Source: an uncultured Clostridia bacterium (GTDB taxonomy: Bacteria > Bacillota > Clostridia > TANB77 > CAG-508). From it: 64,000 bases of DNA. The stretch is from NCBI GenBank assembly GCA_944390285.1, contig CALXPN010000006.1:1-64000 (forward strand). Reading direction: 5' to 3'. This document shows, one piece after another, positions 29,854 through 38,215 of the stretch. The stretch's first letter is position 1, and the number at the start of each line of letters is the position of its first letter. The position numbers and the translations under genes are program-made. A model generated the notes under the pieces. That model searched no databases. It had not been told where the DNA came from and was given only the letters and a program-made list of their open reading frames with translations.

Positions 29854-30669
29854 CTATAAAAACATTGTTAATAAAAAATATGCAAATGGTGCTATAAAAA
29901 TAACACTATCTATCCTATCTATCATTCCACCATGACCAGGAAATAATTCACTAAAATCTTTAACTTCAAAATATCTTTTTATAGCCGATGCTGAAAAGTC
30001 ACCAATTTGACTTATTACACTTAATATAACACTTATTATTGCTATAGTTATATATGAAATTTCACATTCAAAAAAATAATTAAAAATAAATGTGAAAACT
30101 AAATTCATAAGTATTGCTCCTATAATTCCTGCTATACAGCCTTCTACAGATTTTTTAGGACTAACTTTACTAAATTTTGTTTTTCCCCATCTAAATCCTA
30201 CCAAAAAAGCTAGAATATCTGTTCCCCATGCTGACACTAATATATACCATATTAAAATTTTTCCAGAAATCTCTCCTTCTATCGCATATGTCAACGGAAT
30301 AAACACACAAAATCCGAAAATATATAATATTCCAATCAATGTATATGCAATATCCTCAAAATTTATTTTCATATTTGATACAATTACATGTAAAAATAAT
30401 ATTAAAAGTAAAATTGGAATACAATAGTTTACCCCTACATTTATTATATTTTCAGGAATAATATGTATAAAGGCAATCATTGCCACTGATACATAGCTTA
30501 TCCAAGATATTACCTTTGATTTCTTAGAAACACATTTTATATATTCATTCATAGCAATAATCGCAGCTATTGCGACAGCTACATCTATAATATACTTATT
30601 ACCAAAAATCAATACTAAAAACACTATTGGCAAACCAATTAATGCTGTACAAATTCTTTTTATATCCAT
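29854..30669 (-). CDS. cdsA: Phosphatidate cytidylyltransferase
   Basis: CdsA makes CDP-diacylglycerol, the precursor of phosphatidylglycerol and other phospholipids. About seven or eight membrane helices are visible. The C-terminal signature is intact (SPKKSVEG, GDFSASAIKRYFEVKDFSELFPGHGGMIDRIDS). Length 271 is normal. It lies 24 bases after uppS and 16 before rseP. Confidence 0.96.
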   Translation of the reverse strand: MDIKRICTALIGLPIVFLVLIFGNKYIIDVAVAIAAIIAMNEYIKCVSKKSKVISWISYVSVAMIAFIHIIPENIINVGVNYCIPILLLILFLHVIVSNMKINFEDIAYTLIGILYIFGFCVFIPLTYAIEGEISGKILIWYILVSAWGTDILAFLVGFRWGKTKFSKVSPKKSVEGCIAGIIGAILMNLVFTFIFNYFFECEISYITIAIISVILSVISQIGDFSASAIKRYFEVKDFSELFPGHGGMIDRIDSVIFIAPFAYFLLTMFL

Positions 30670-30692
30670 TCTAAAATTTCCTTTACTTAATC

Positions 30693-31400
30693 TTATTTTG
30701 CCCCAAATTTTCTATTTCTTTTATTATATACTTCAATCGCATAATCTAAATCTTGAATTGAAAAATCTGGCCATAATTTATCTAAAAACAAGAATTCTGA
30801 ATAAACAGATTGCCAAGGTAAAAATCCACTAAGTCTTAATTCACCACTAGTTCTTATTAGTAAATCTGGATCTGGGATATTTTTAGTATATAAATATTTT
30901 GAAAAAATTTCTTCATTTATATCTTCTACATTAATTTTACCATCTTTAATATCTAAAGCTATTTGTTTTGTGGCATTTACTATTTCATCTCTTCCACCGT
31001 AATTTAATGCTATACTAAAAATTGTACCTGTATTATTTTCTGTCCTTTTTATTGTTTTATTTATACTTGTTTTTAAAGAATCTGATAACACATCTATATT
31101 ACCTAATACTTTAATTACTATATTCTCTGTATCTGCTTCTTTGGCAAAATCATCTAAATATTTTTCTAATAAGTTCATTAATGCATCTACTTCTTCTTTG
31201 CTTCTTTTCCAATTTTCAGTAGAAAAAGCATAAACAGTTATATAATTTATTCCTATTTTATTGGCATATCTAACAATCTTCTTTAATGTTTCTGCACCCT
31301 GCTTATGACCTAATTTTATTGGTAAATTTTTTTTCTTAGCCCATCTTCTATTTCCATCCATAATAATAGCTATATGTTTAGGCATATTTTTATCTTCCAT
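30693..31400 (-). CDS. uppS: Undecaprenyl diphosphate synthase
   Basis: UppS condenses eight isopentenyl diphosphates onto farnesyl diphosphate, giving the C55 lipid carrier for wall synthesis. HIAIIMDGNRRWAKK carries catalytic Asp15, and the YAFSTENWKR and PDLLIRTSGELRLSGFLPWQS blocks are present. Length 235 is normal. GGAG supports the first ATG. It lies 11 bases after frr. Confidence 0.97.
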   Translation of the reverse strand: MEDKNMPKHIAIIMDGNRRWAKKKNLPIKLGHKQGAETLKKIVRYANKIGINYITVYAFSTENWKRSKEEVDALMNLLEKYLDDFAKEADTENIVIKVLGNIDVLSDSLKTSINKTIKRTENNTGTIFSIALNYGGRDEIVNATKQIALDIKDGKINVEDINEEIFSKYLYTKNIPDPDLLIRTSGELRLSGFLPWQSVYSEFLFLDKLWPDFSIQDLDYAIEVYNKRNRKFGAK

Positions 31401-31410
31401 ATTATCTCCA

Positions 31411-31959
31411 TTATATATTCATTATTTCTTTTTCTTTGTTTTCTAATAATTTATCTATTTCACTAACATATTTATCTGTTAATTTTTGAATTTTGTCTTC
31501 TAAGTCATTTCTATCATCTTCAGTGATTTCTGATGCTTTACATCTTGACTTAGCATCTTCCATTCCATCTCTTCTTATTGAACGAATAGCTACTCTTGCT
31601 TCTTCTGCAATTTTTTTAATATCTTTTACTAACTCTTTTCTTCTTTCTTCTGTTAATTCTGGAAAGTTTAATCTTATAACTTTTCCATCATTATTTGGGT
31701 TTAATCCTATATCTGATGTTAATATTGCTTTTTCAATTGATTTCAAGACACTTGCGTCCCATGGTTGAATAACTATCATTCTAGCTTCTGGAACAGAAAT
31801 TCCAGCTACTTGATTTATAGGTGTTGGAACACCATAATATTCTACATTTATTTTATTTAATATTGCAGGATTTGCTCTTCCTGCTCTAACTTCTGATAAG
31901 TTTTCATCAAAAACAATAATTGTTTTTTTCATTCTTTCTTCTAAATCTTGTAATTCCAT
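31411..31959 (-). CDS. frr: Ribosome recycling factor
   Basis: Frr splits post-termination ribosomes together with EF-G. The 182-residue protein shows the conserved [66 protein letters not shown] and late basic helix. It follows pyrH in the usual order. Confidence 0.98.
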   Translation of the reverse strand: MELQDLEERMKKTIIVFDENLSEVRAGRANPAILNKINVEYYGVPTPINQVAGISVPEARMIVIQPWDASVLKSIEKAILTSDIGLNPNNDGKVIRLNFPELTEERRKELVKDIKKIAEEARVAIRSIRRDGMEDAKSRCKASEITEDDRNDLEDKIQKLTDKYVSEIDKLLENKEKEIMNI

Positions 31960-31992
31960 AATAAAAATCCTTTCTATTTTTTATAATTTATT

Positions 31993-32697
31993 TTAAGATA
32001 CTAAAGTTCCTACTTTTTCACCTTTTACTGCTCTTACTATATTTTCTGGATCACTTATTGCAAATACTAATAATGGTATATTATTATCTTTACATAATGC
32101 TGTAGCTGTTGAATCCATAACTTTTAAATCTTGAGCTAAAACATCTTTATATGATATTTTGTCATATTTTACAGCATTCTTATCTATTTTTGGATCTGCT
32201 GAATATACACCATCTATTGTTTTTGCAAGTAATATTACTTCTGATTCTGTTTCTGCTGCTCTTAAAGCTGCTGCTGTATCTGTTGAAAAAAATGGATGTC
32301 CTGTTCCACATGCAAAAATAACAACCCTGCCCTTATTTAGGTGTTTTTCTGCTTTTCTTTTTATATATGGTTCTGCAATTTCTCTCATTTCTATTGCAGT
32401 TTGTAATCTTGTGTATATTCCTCTAGCTTCGATAGCATCTTGAAGTGCCAAACCATTCATAGCTGTTGCAAGCATTCCCATATAATCTGCTGTTGCTCTA
32501 TCCATGTTACTCCCATTTCTTGCTCCTCTCCAGAAATTTCCAGCTCCTACAACTATTGATACTTGAACTCCCATCTCTACAATTTCTTTTATTTTGTCTG
32601 AAATTGCTCCAATTACTTCTGAATTAATTCCATGACCTTCTTTTCCAGCTAGTGCTTCTCCACTTAGTTTTAATAATACTCTTTTATAGGCTATCAT
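31993..32697 (-). CDS. pyrH: UMP kinase
   Basis: PyrH phosphorylates UMP to UDP. The amino acid kinase fold shows [41 protein letters not shown] and the late KVMDSTA segment. Length 234 is normal. AAGGAGAA precedes the ATG, and a promoter lies upstream. It opens the pyrH-frr-uppS-cdsA-rseP-polC run; rpsB and tsf are not upstream of it. Confidence 0.97.
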   Translation of the reverse strand: MIAYKRVLLKLSGEALAGKEGHGINSEVIGAISDKIKEIVEMGVQVSIVVGAGNFWRGARNGSNMDRATADYMGMLATAMNGLALQDAIEARGIYTRLQTAIEMREIAEPYIKRKAEKHLNKGRVVIFACGTGHPFFSTDTAAALRAAETESEVILLAKTIDGVYSADPKIDKNAVKYDKISYKDVLAQDLKVMDSTATALCKDNNIPLLVFAISDPENIVRAVKGEKVGTLVS

Positions 32698-32740
32698 ACT
32701 ATTCTCCTTCTATTTTTATTTTTCCTACTATACTTTCTGT

Positions 32741-32769
32741 ATTCTATCATAAAAAAAGTTTTTTTACAC
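32741..32769 (-). promoter_or_regulatory. Extended -10 promoter of the pyrH operon
   Basis: On the minus strand TGATAGAAT gives TGn plus TAGAAT (32741-32746). The -35 17 bases upstream (GTGTAA) is weak. It lies about 45 bases ahead of pyrH. Confidence 0.45.
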
Positions 32770-32818
32770 TATTTTTTTTATATTTTTTATAAATTTTTAA
32801 ATTACTTTTATAAAACCT

Positions 32819-33265
32819 TTAAAGTTCATACATTTCAATCACTTTTAGTTTAAACTCTTCTGGTATTATTCTTATATTTTTTATATTTTTAAACTTTACT
32901 ATTTCTGGTATATAGTTTCCTCTATTAATATATTTAGGATCCCCAGAAAATTCCGGACCAGTTCCTGTACCTAATTTTCCGCTTTTATATTTACAGTAAA
33001 ATAAATATTCATCATTTGTCTCATTTATTTTGATTTGTCCTATTTTATTTCCCACATCTACTTCTATACCAAACTCTTCTAAAATTTCTCTTTTTACTCC
33101 ATCTTCTAGTGATAAATCACTTTCTTCTAGACCTCCACCTGGAAAAACATAATATTCTCCATATGGTTTATCTGTATTTGGAGTTGGTTTTACATTTTTT
33201 CTATGCATTAATGCAATTCCATCATTCATTTCTACCAATCCCGCAACTCTTATCCTTTTTTTCAT
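32819..33265 (-). CDS. Nudix hydrolase
   Basis: This 148-residue protein has a Nudix fold opening with RVAGLVEMNDGIALMHRK. Its Nudix box runs GGGLEESDLSLEDGVKREILEEFGIEV. The REILEEFGI half is canonical, but the first half carries one extra residue and Asp instead of Glu, so metal binding may differ slightly. The substrate is unknown. AAGGAG precedes the ATG. Confidence 0.88.
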   Translation of the reverse strand: MKKRIRVAGLVEMNDGIALMHRKNVKPTPNTDKPYGEYYVFPGGGLEESDLSLEDGVKREILEEFGIEVDVGNKIGQIKINETNDEYLFYCKYKSGKLGTGTGPEFSGDPKYINRGNYIPEIVKFKNIKNIRIIPEEFKLKVIEMYEL

Positions 33266-33323
33266 ATTACTTACTCCTTCTTTACTTTTTTATTATAAAC
33301 GTTTATTAATAAAACATATTATG

Positions 33324-33358
33324 TAAAAAAAGAACTTTAAGGAATTTCCCTAAAGTTC
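33324..33358 (-). terminator. Terminator of greA
   Basis: On the minus strand GAACTTTAGGG and its partner form a 13-base stem with mismatches around AAAT, followed by seven U's. It lies a few bases after the greA stop. Confidence 0.8.
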
Positions 33359-33365
33359 ATAACTT

Positions 33366-33842
33366 TTATTTTTTTATTGATAATATTTTTAATTTAATTA
33401 TTCCAACAGGAGCTTGAACTTCTACTATATTATTTCTTTTTTTACCTAATAAAGCTTTTCCTATTGGAGACTCATTAGATATTTTATTATTTTTTGTATC
33501 TACTTCTGTTGAACCAACTATTGTGTATTCTATTGTTTCGTCAAATTCTGTATCTAATACTTTCACTTTATTTCCAACTTGAACAACTTCTGTATCTATT
33601 TCTGATTCGTCTATAATCTTTGCATATTTTATTTTTTCTTCTAATTCTGCAATCTTTATTTCATTAGCTGCCTGAGCATTTTTAGCTTCATCATATTCTG
33701 AATTTTCTGATAAATCTCCAAAACCTAAAGCAACCTTTATTCTTTCAGCTATTTCAGCTCTTACTTCTGTTTTTAATCTTTCTAATTCTTTTTCTAAATT
33801 ATCATATCCTTCTTGTGTTAATAAAAATTCTTTTTCTCCCAT
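33366..33842 (-). CDS. greA: Transcription elongation factor GreA
   Basis: GreA stimulates transcript cleavage by arrested RNA polymerase. The N-terminal coiled coil shows [35 protein letters not shown] with the acidic tip, and [12 protein letters not shown]. The C-terminal FKBP-like domain ends [21 protein letters not shown]. 158 residues is standard. AGGAGG lies upstream. Confidence 0.97.
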   Translation of the reverse strand: MGEKEFLLTQEGYDNLEKELERLKTEVRAEIAERIKVALGFGDLSENSEYDEAKNAQAANEIKIAELEEKIKYAKIIDESEIDTEVVQVGNKVKVLDTEFDETIEYTIVGSTEVDTKNNKISNESPIGKALLGKKRNNIVEVQAPVGIIKLKILSIKK

Positions 33843-33938
33843 TATATAACGACCTCCTCGTGTTTGTTATAATATATACTTAAATATAATAAGATTTATT
33901 TTTTAATTTGTCAAGTTTATTTCCATTTTTTATTAGTT

Positions 33939-34850
33939 TTAATTTTTTATTTTACATAATTTAGTATATTCACTTTTTCTTATTTTACTATTTATACCAT
34001 ATAAAAAATTTATATTAACATTATCTAAATCGATTTCTTTTTTTATATTTTGTGGATTTGTATTTTTATATATATAACTTTCATATAATATAGAGTTATC
34101 AAATCCATTAAAATATATACTATTCTTCAAGTATTTTCTTGGCATTATAATTTCAAAATAATTAATATTTATTCCTTCAAAGCTTTTAGAGTCTATATTT
34201 ATTTCGTTAGAAAGATTAATAATACAAGTTTTTTTAGGTAAATTATATTTATTTATCTCTTCTTCTTTAAAATCAAAATTAAAAATTATATCAGATTTTT
34301 GTAAACTCTTTTTATAATTATTATTTATATTCAAAATTGTACCATTTTGTTCATATAATTCTTTTTCTATTTTCTTAAATTTTTTTTCATTATTTGTGAT
34401 AATATTTAAAACTTTAATTTTTAATGATAATTCTCTAATATTATATACTAGTACATCTGATATTTCATCACATAAAAAAGATACTTCTTGATAATTTAAA
34501 TTCTCTTTTTTACATTTACAAATATATTCTACTACTTTTGGTATTAAAAACTTAAAAAGCCATTTACCATCACAAATCTTTACATTTTTATTTTTCATAA
34601 AATCTATAAATTCTTTATTTTTCAATAAATTATTTGTTAAACATACTCTAGTTATGCAATTTTTATCAATATACTTAGAAAGTTTCTCTAAAGTTCTTTT
34701 ATCACTATCATTAATTGTTAAAACTGTCTTATCATCTATTTTTTCTTCTTTAATTTTTATAAACTTACTTCTTAATCTATTTTTTAAATTTTTAAAAATA
34801 GTTTTTTTAATATCTATTTCATTATTTTCAATTAATTTTATATATATCAA
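33939..34850 (-). CDS. Hypothetical protein, possible Rossmann-like fold
   Basis: I do not recognise this Lys/Asn/Ile-rich protein of about 303 residues. The first half has KTVLTINDSDKRTLEKL and a CITRVCLTNNLLK segment. The middle alternates strands and helices (KIKVLNIITNNEKKFKKIEKEL; SDIIFNFDF; KKTCIINLS), which could be a nucleotide-binding Rossmann-like domain, but no glycine motif is clear. The frame is open to a GTG at 34859, but spacing from GAGGTGA favours the TTG at 34850. That ribosome binding site lies in the fucO terminator hairpin. A short clostridial lineage-specific gene is likely. Confidence 0.7.
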   Translation of the reverse strand: MIYIKLIENNEIDIKKTIFKNLKNRLRSKFIKIKEEKIDDKTVLTINDSDKRTLEKLSKYIDKNCITRVCLTNNLLKNKEFIDFMKNKNVKICDGKWLFKFLIPKVVEYICKCKKENLNYQEVSFLCDEISDVLVYNIRELSLKIKVLNIITNNEKKFKKIEKELYEQNGTILNINNNYKKSLQKSDIIFNFDFKEEEINKYNLPKKTCIINLSNEINIDSKSFEGININYFEIIMPRKYLKNSIYFNGFDNSILYESYIYKNTNPQNIKKEIDLDNVNINFLYGINSKIRKSEYTKLCKIKN

Positions 34851-34890
34851 AAAAATCACCTCTATAATGTATATATGAGATGATTTTTTA
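34849..34890 (-). terminator. Terminator of the FucO-like gene, overlapping the next gene's RBS
   Basis: On the minus strand AAATCATCTC pairs with GAGGTGATTT (one G-U), followed by seven U's. The right arm contains the GAGGTG ribosome binding site of the next gene, and the U-tract runs into its TTG start. Confidence 0.7.
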
Positions 34891-34908
34891 TTTATGCTAA
34901 TTTTTTTA

Positions 34909-36063
34909 TTACATAGCTTCTCTATATAATCTTATAAAATCTTCTTTTGTTACTTCTCTAGGATTTCCTGGTTTACATGGGTCTTCCATTGCTTTTTCTG
35001 CAAGCATTTCTAAATCCTCTTCTTTACATCCTGTATCTTTAACAGTTTGAGTAACTCCAACTGCTTTTGATAATTCTGTTATTTTCCATACAAATGTATT
35101 TATAACATCTTGATCATTTAAATCTCTTGCATCAGGTCTTCCAATATGACATAAAATTTCTCTAAATTTATCTGCACAAACTTCCCCATTAAATCTCATA
35201 ACTGTTGGAAGTAAAATTGCATTTGCAATTCCATGTGGTGTATCATATACTGCACCTAACTGATGTGCCATTGAGTGAACTATTCCTAGTCCAACATTTG
35301 AAAATCCCATACCAGCCATATATTGAGCAATTGACATATTTTCTATAGCTTTTGGATCTTTTTCGTTTACAGCTTTTGGTAAATTTTCAAATATTAATTC
35401 TATTGCTCTCATATGGAACATATCTGACATTGTATTATGAGCTTTTGTAATATATCCTTCAACAGCATGTGTTAAAGCATCAAGTCCAGTTGCTGCTGCT
35501 GTTCCTTTTGGCAAAGATTCCATTAATTCTGAATCTACTATTGCTAAAATTGGTATGTCATGTGGATCAACACAAACCATTTTTACTTTTCTTTCTTCGT
35601 CTGTTATAACATAATTTATTGTAACTTCTGCTGCAGTTCCATGTGTTGTTGGAAGAGCAATCATTGGCATTCCTTTATTTGCAGTATTTGATGCTCCATT
35701 TAAAGATACAACATCTGCTCTATCTGGATTTGTCATTATTATTGAAATTCCTTTTGCTGTGTCCATTGCAGAACCACCACCAACTGCAACTATAACATCT
35801 GCTCCTGATTCTTTACATTTTGCTACACCATCTTGAACATTTTTTACTGTTGGATTAGGTTTTACTTCTGAAAAAATATCATAAGCAATACCTGCTTCAT
35901 CTAAAATCTGTGTAACTTTTCCAGTAACACCACATTCATATAGTGCTTTATCTGTAACTACTAGTACCTTATTAAAACCTCTAGTTTTAATTTCATTTGA
36001 TAGTTCTGTTCTGCACCCCCTACCAAAATATGCTGTTTCATTTAAAACAAATCTTTCTGACAT
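34909..36063 (-). CDS. fucO: Iron-dependent group III alcohol dehydrogenase, FucO (lactaldehyde reductase) type
   Basis: This enzyme interconverts aldehydes or hydroxyaldehydes and alcohols with NAD(H). It aligns along its whole length with FucO: FVLNETAYFGRGC, VGGGSAMDTAKGI for the cofactor, LPTTHGTAAEVTINYVITDEE, VCVDPHDIPILAIVD, and metal ligands in GLDALTHAVEGYI, HSMAHQLGAVYDTPHGIANA. The real substrate could be lactaldehyde, 1,2-propanediol or a short-chain alcohol. Length is 384 residues. No fucose or rhamnose genes are nearby, so the pathway is not shown by context. AAAGGAGG precedes the ATG. Confidence 0.92.
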   Translation of the reverse strand: MSERFVLNETAYFGRGCRTELSNEIKTRGFNKVLVVTDKALYECGVTGKVTQILDEAGIAYDIFSEVKPNPTVKNVQDGVAKCKESGADVIVAVGGGSAMDTAKGISIIMTNPDRADVVSLNGASNTANKGMPMIALPTTHGTAAEVTINYVITDEERKVKMVCVDPHDIPILAIVDSELMESLPKGTAAATGLDALTHAVEGYITKAHNTMSDMFHMRAIELIFENLPKAVNEKDPKAIENMSIAQYMAGMGFSNVGLGIVHSMAHQLGAVYDTPHGIANAILLPTVMRFNGEVCADKFREILCHIGRPDARDLNDQDVINTFVWKITELSKAVGVTQTVKDTGCKEEDLEMLAEKAMEDPCKPGNPREVTKEDFIRLYREAM

Positions 36064-36185
36064 TTTAATTTCCTCCTTTGAATATTAAATAAAATAAAAT
36101 TTTATTCTTAAATTATTATTACCAAAAATAGTATATCAATAAATAAAATTTCTTACAAGTTTATTTTTGTTTTTCTTATCTATAC

Positions 36186-36214
36186 TTGACTATATAAAAT
36201 CATTTTTGTATAAT
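36186..36214 (+). promoter_or_regulatory. Near-consensus SigA promoter of the SCIFF gene
   Basis: TTGACT (36186-36191), a 17-base spacer and a perfect TATAAT (36209-36214) predict a start near 36221. Confidence 0.75.
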
Positions 36215-36221
36215 AAAAAAC

Positions 36222-36244
36222 AGATTACACCTAGTTTGTAATCT
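36222..36244 (+). other. 5'-terminal hairpin in the SCIFF mRNA
   Basis: AGATTACA (36222-36229) and TGTAATCT (36237-36244) form a perfect eight-base stem with a seven-base loop. This places it at the predicted 5' end, where it could protect the mRNA. A second six-base stem, CTTTGT/ACAAAG (36258-36263 with 36272-36277), touches the ribosome binding site. Confidence 0.55.
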
Positions 36245-36288
36245 TAGAGCAACACAACTTTGTTTAATTACACAAAGGAGGTGAAAAC

Positions 36289-36432
36289 ATGAAACACATT
36301 ACAACACTTAACACAAAACCCATGCAGGCGAACATAAAACATGGAGGATGTGGAGAGTGCCAGACATCTTGTCAATCCGCTTGCAAGACTTCTTGCACAG
36401 TCGGAAATCAGCAATGTGAAAATAAAAAGTAA
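36289..36432 (+). CDS. scfA: SCIFF peptide precursor (six cysteines in forty-five residues)
   Basis: This 47-residue RiPP precursor is the nearly universal SCIFF peptide of Clostridia. It starts MKHITTLNTKPMQANIKHGG and carries Cys at 21, 24, 28, 32, 36 and 43, in the CGECQTSCQSACKTSC core followed by TVGNQ.CEN. In studied species a radical SAM maturase (ScfB) makes a thioether bridge, and its gene usually lies next door. Here no such gene is in the window: the convergent neighbour is unrelated. AAAGGAGGTG gives a perfect ribosome binding site. The gene is visibly richer in G and C than its surroundings and stands against the direction of its flanking genes. Confidence 0.95.
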   Translation: MKHITTLNTKPMQANIKHGGCGECQTSCQSACKTSCTVGNQQCENKK

Positions 36433-36477
36433 GGCCACGTTGACCATACTCACATTGCAACAATTGTGTTTCAAAGG

Positions 36478-36511
36478 AAAAGGTCGGATTCACACCCGAC
36501 CTTTTCTTTTT
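36478..36511 (+). terminator. Terminator of the SCIFF gene
   Basis: AAAAGGTCGG (36478-36487) pairs perfectly with CCGACCTTTT (36496-36505) around an eight-base loop, with T's continuing. It can also end the convergent gene. Confidence 0.9.
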
Positions 36512-36523
36512 AAAAAACATTAT

Positions 36524-37495
36524 CTATCTTAGATGAGATGATGCATCAAACTGTTTTTTATTTGCAATCACAGTTTTTAAAAAAGTACCTTTATTTTGCT
36601 GAGAAAAAGAATATCTTTCTTCTTTTTCCCCATATAAACTTCCTCCTCTTATCTCTGTTATTGTTTGTGAACTTTTATCATATTCAAATTTAAACAATAC
36701 CCTTAAATCATTTGGATCCACAGGTTTTGCTATAACTTCATATCTATTTGTTGCATTATTCTTTTGCATATATATGCCATACCTTTTTAACATTTCTGTA
36801 AATATTTGATTAAAATTGCTGTAAAAATCTGGATCAAATTTCTTACTAGATAAATTTTCATTTGTCTTTATTCCATATATATATTCCATAATTTTTTTTG
36901 TTGATGCTAATGCTCCTTCAAACATCTTTCCATAACTACTTTTACTGCCCAAACTATTTTCGAGTAATGGTTCTGGTTCCAAAAAAACATATGGAATTTG
37001 AGTTTCATTAAACCATACTTTACTTTTTTGCATATCTTTAAATAAGCTCGGATATTCATTTTTTATATTACTTAATAAATTTATTTTTTGATAAATATCT
37101 TCTTGATCTTTTAAATAGACTACTACTCTATCTAATCTATCACTTTCCCTTGCATATTTAAAATAAATATCACTTCCTGCTTTCAAAGAATTATTAATGA
37201 ATTGAACTGCAAGTTCATGTAAATTATGGTGTTTTGGTGATAAATATAAACGAGCCTTTATTCCGTCTTCAGAAAATCTTCTATTTACAGCAATATGAAA
37301 AAAACTATTTTCATTTCCATCTTGATTCTGTATATGTATATTAGCTCCCTTAGCCTTGGCTTCTTTTATAGATTGTATTAATTTTTTATCTTTACTCTTA
37401 AAATTTACATCTTCATCCAGAGTAGCAATATAAAAATCTGAATAATTTATATTACTATTATTTAGCATTAAATTTATTATTTCATCATATTTCAT
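36524..37495 (-). CDS. Hypothetical protein with possible HopA1/phosphothreonine-lyase-like domain
   Basis: No function is certain for this 323-residue protein. Residues 60-200 carry SFFHIAVNRR (His67), IKARLYLSP (R82, Y84), DIYFKYARESDRLDRVVVYL (Lys113, Arg120, Arg123), QIPYVFLEPEPL and SKSSYGKMFE. This order (His, R.Y, YFK, R.D/V.VY, a Pro-rich loop, S.G) is what I recall from the HopA1/phosphothreonine-lyase-like group, which includes the lyase partners of class V lanthipeptide synthetases. The assignment is from memory and weak. It starts 30 bases after tRNA-Gln and is convergent with the SCIFF gene. No signal peptide is seen. Confidence 0.7.
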   Translation of the reverse strand: MKYDEIINLMLNNSNINYSDFYIATLDEDVNFKSKDKKLIQSIKEAKAKGANIHIQNQDGNENSFFHIAVNRRFSEDGIKARLYLSPKHHNLHELAVQFINNSLKAGSDIYFKYARESDRLDRVVVYLKDQEDIYQKINLLSNIKNEYPSLFKDMQKSKVWFNETQIPYVFLEPEPLLENSLGSKSSYGKMFEGALASTKKIMEYIYGIKTNENLSSKKFDPDFYSNFNQIFTEMLKRYGIYMQKNNATNRYEVIAKPVDPNDLRVLFKFEYDKSSQTITEIRGGSLYGEKEERYSFSQQNKGTFLKTVIANKKQFDASSHLR

Positions 37496-37525
37496 TTTTT
37501 ATTCTCTTTTATCCTCAAAAAAAAT

Positions 37526-37600
37526 TGGCTGGGGTACTGTGATTCGAACACAGGAATGTCGGAGTCAGAGTCCGATGCCTTACCGCTTGGCGATACCCCA
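37526..37600 (-). tRNA. tRNA-Gln (anticodon CUG)
   Basis: On the minus strand the 7-base acceptor stem TGGGGTA pairs with TACCCCA. The D arm, an anticodon stem TCGGA/TCCGA with loop CTCTGAC (anticodon CTG), the TTCGAATC T-loop and an encoded CCA follow. CTG reads CAG, a codon rare in AT-rich genomes, so a TTG-anticodon gene must exist elsewhere. Confidence 0.95.
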
Positions 37601-37711
37601 ATATTATTTCAAAAAATTCTTATTTATTATATAACTTATATTTATATTTTACAAGTCATATCTACATTTTTTTATATAACAATTATTTTATAAAATAAAT
37701 TTATAAAAGTA

Positions 37712-37740
37712 TAGACTTTTTTTCATTTTTTGTATATTAT
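37712..37740 (+). promoter_or_regulatory. Candidate SigA promoter for the small secreted protein
   Basis: TAGACT (37712-37717), 17 bases and TATTAT (37735-37740) lie 30 bases ahead of the start codon. Confidence 0.4.
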
Positions 37741-37769
37741 ATTTATATCGTAATTTTTAGGAGGTTCTT

Positions 37770-38126
37770 ATGAATAGAACATTAAAATTTTTATTAATAA
37801 TATGTATAATGTTATTTTCTATAGGTTTTAGCAATAATATATATGCAACAGAAACAGAAGAAACGCAAAATCAATCAAGTAGTGAAGATTTTTCTAATAC
37901 TTCTTCTAATGAAAATAACACTAGTTCAGAAAATACTATAATTAATGATACTCCAGATGATTCATTATCAACACTTTCTCCATCTTCTGTGACAAGTGTT
38001 TCAACTGTTAATAGTTATGAACAGGCAAACTTAGATTTAAATAATATTTTATGTATTATTTTAATTGCTATTGGTGTTTTACTTATATTATTTGCAATCG
38101 CTATTTTGATAAGATTAAAAAAATAA
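37770..38126 (+). CDS. Small secreted protein with C-terminal membrane anchor
   Basis: I do not recognise this 118-residue protein. A signal peptide ends near ATETEE (about residue 27). A Ser/Thr/Asn/Glu-rich low-complexity section follows. A hydrophobic helix (about 92-114) and a terminal RLKK close it, so it should be a surface-exposed, membrane-tethered stalk. No LPXTG-like motif precedes the helix. AGGAGG precedes the ATG. It is convergent with the similar-sized gene at 38216-38659. Confidence 0.75.
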   Translation: MNRTLKFLLIICIMLFSIGFSNNIYATETEETQNQSSSEDFSNTSSNENNTSSENTIINDTPDDSLSTLSPSSVTSVSTVNSYEQANLDLNNILCIILIAIGVLLILFAIAILIRLKK

Positions 38127-38130
38127 ATAA

Positions 38131-38163
38131 AAAATAAATGGGCAAAAGCCCATTTATTTTTTT
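38131..38163 (+). terminator. Terminator of the small secreted protein gene
   Basis: A perfect 13-base stem (38131-38143 with 38148-38160) with loop AAAA runs into T's. Confidence 0.9.
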
Positions 38164-38215
38164 AAATTTTTTAATAAGTAAGCTTTTACACTTCCCTATT
38201 AACTAAAATTTTAAA

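Noticed and set aside
36268..36520. Minus-strand frames over the SCIFF gene
   Set aside because: They lie antisense to a canonical SCIFF gene and its terminator and lack ribosome binding sites.
37526..37600. tRNA-Gln as the edge of an integrated element holding the SCIFF gene and its neighbour
   Set aside because: No integrase and no copy of the tRNA 3' end was found between 36000 and 36520.
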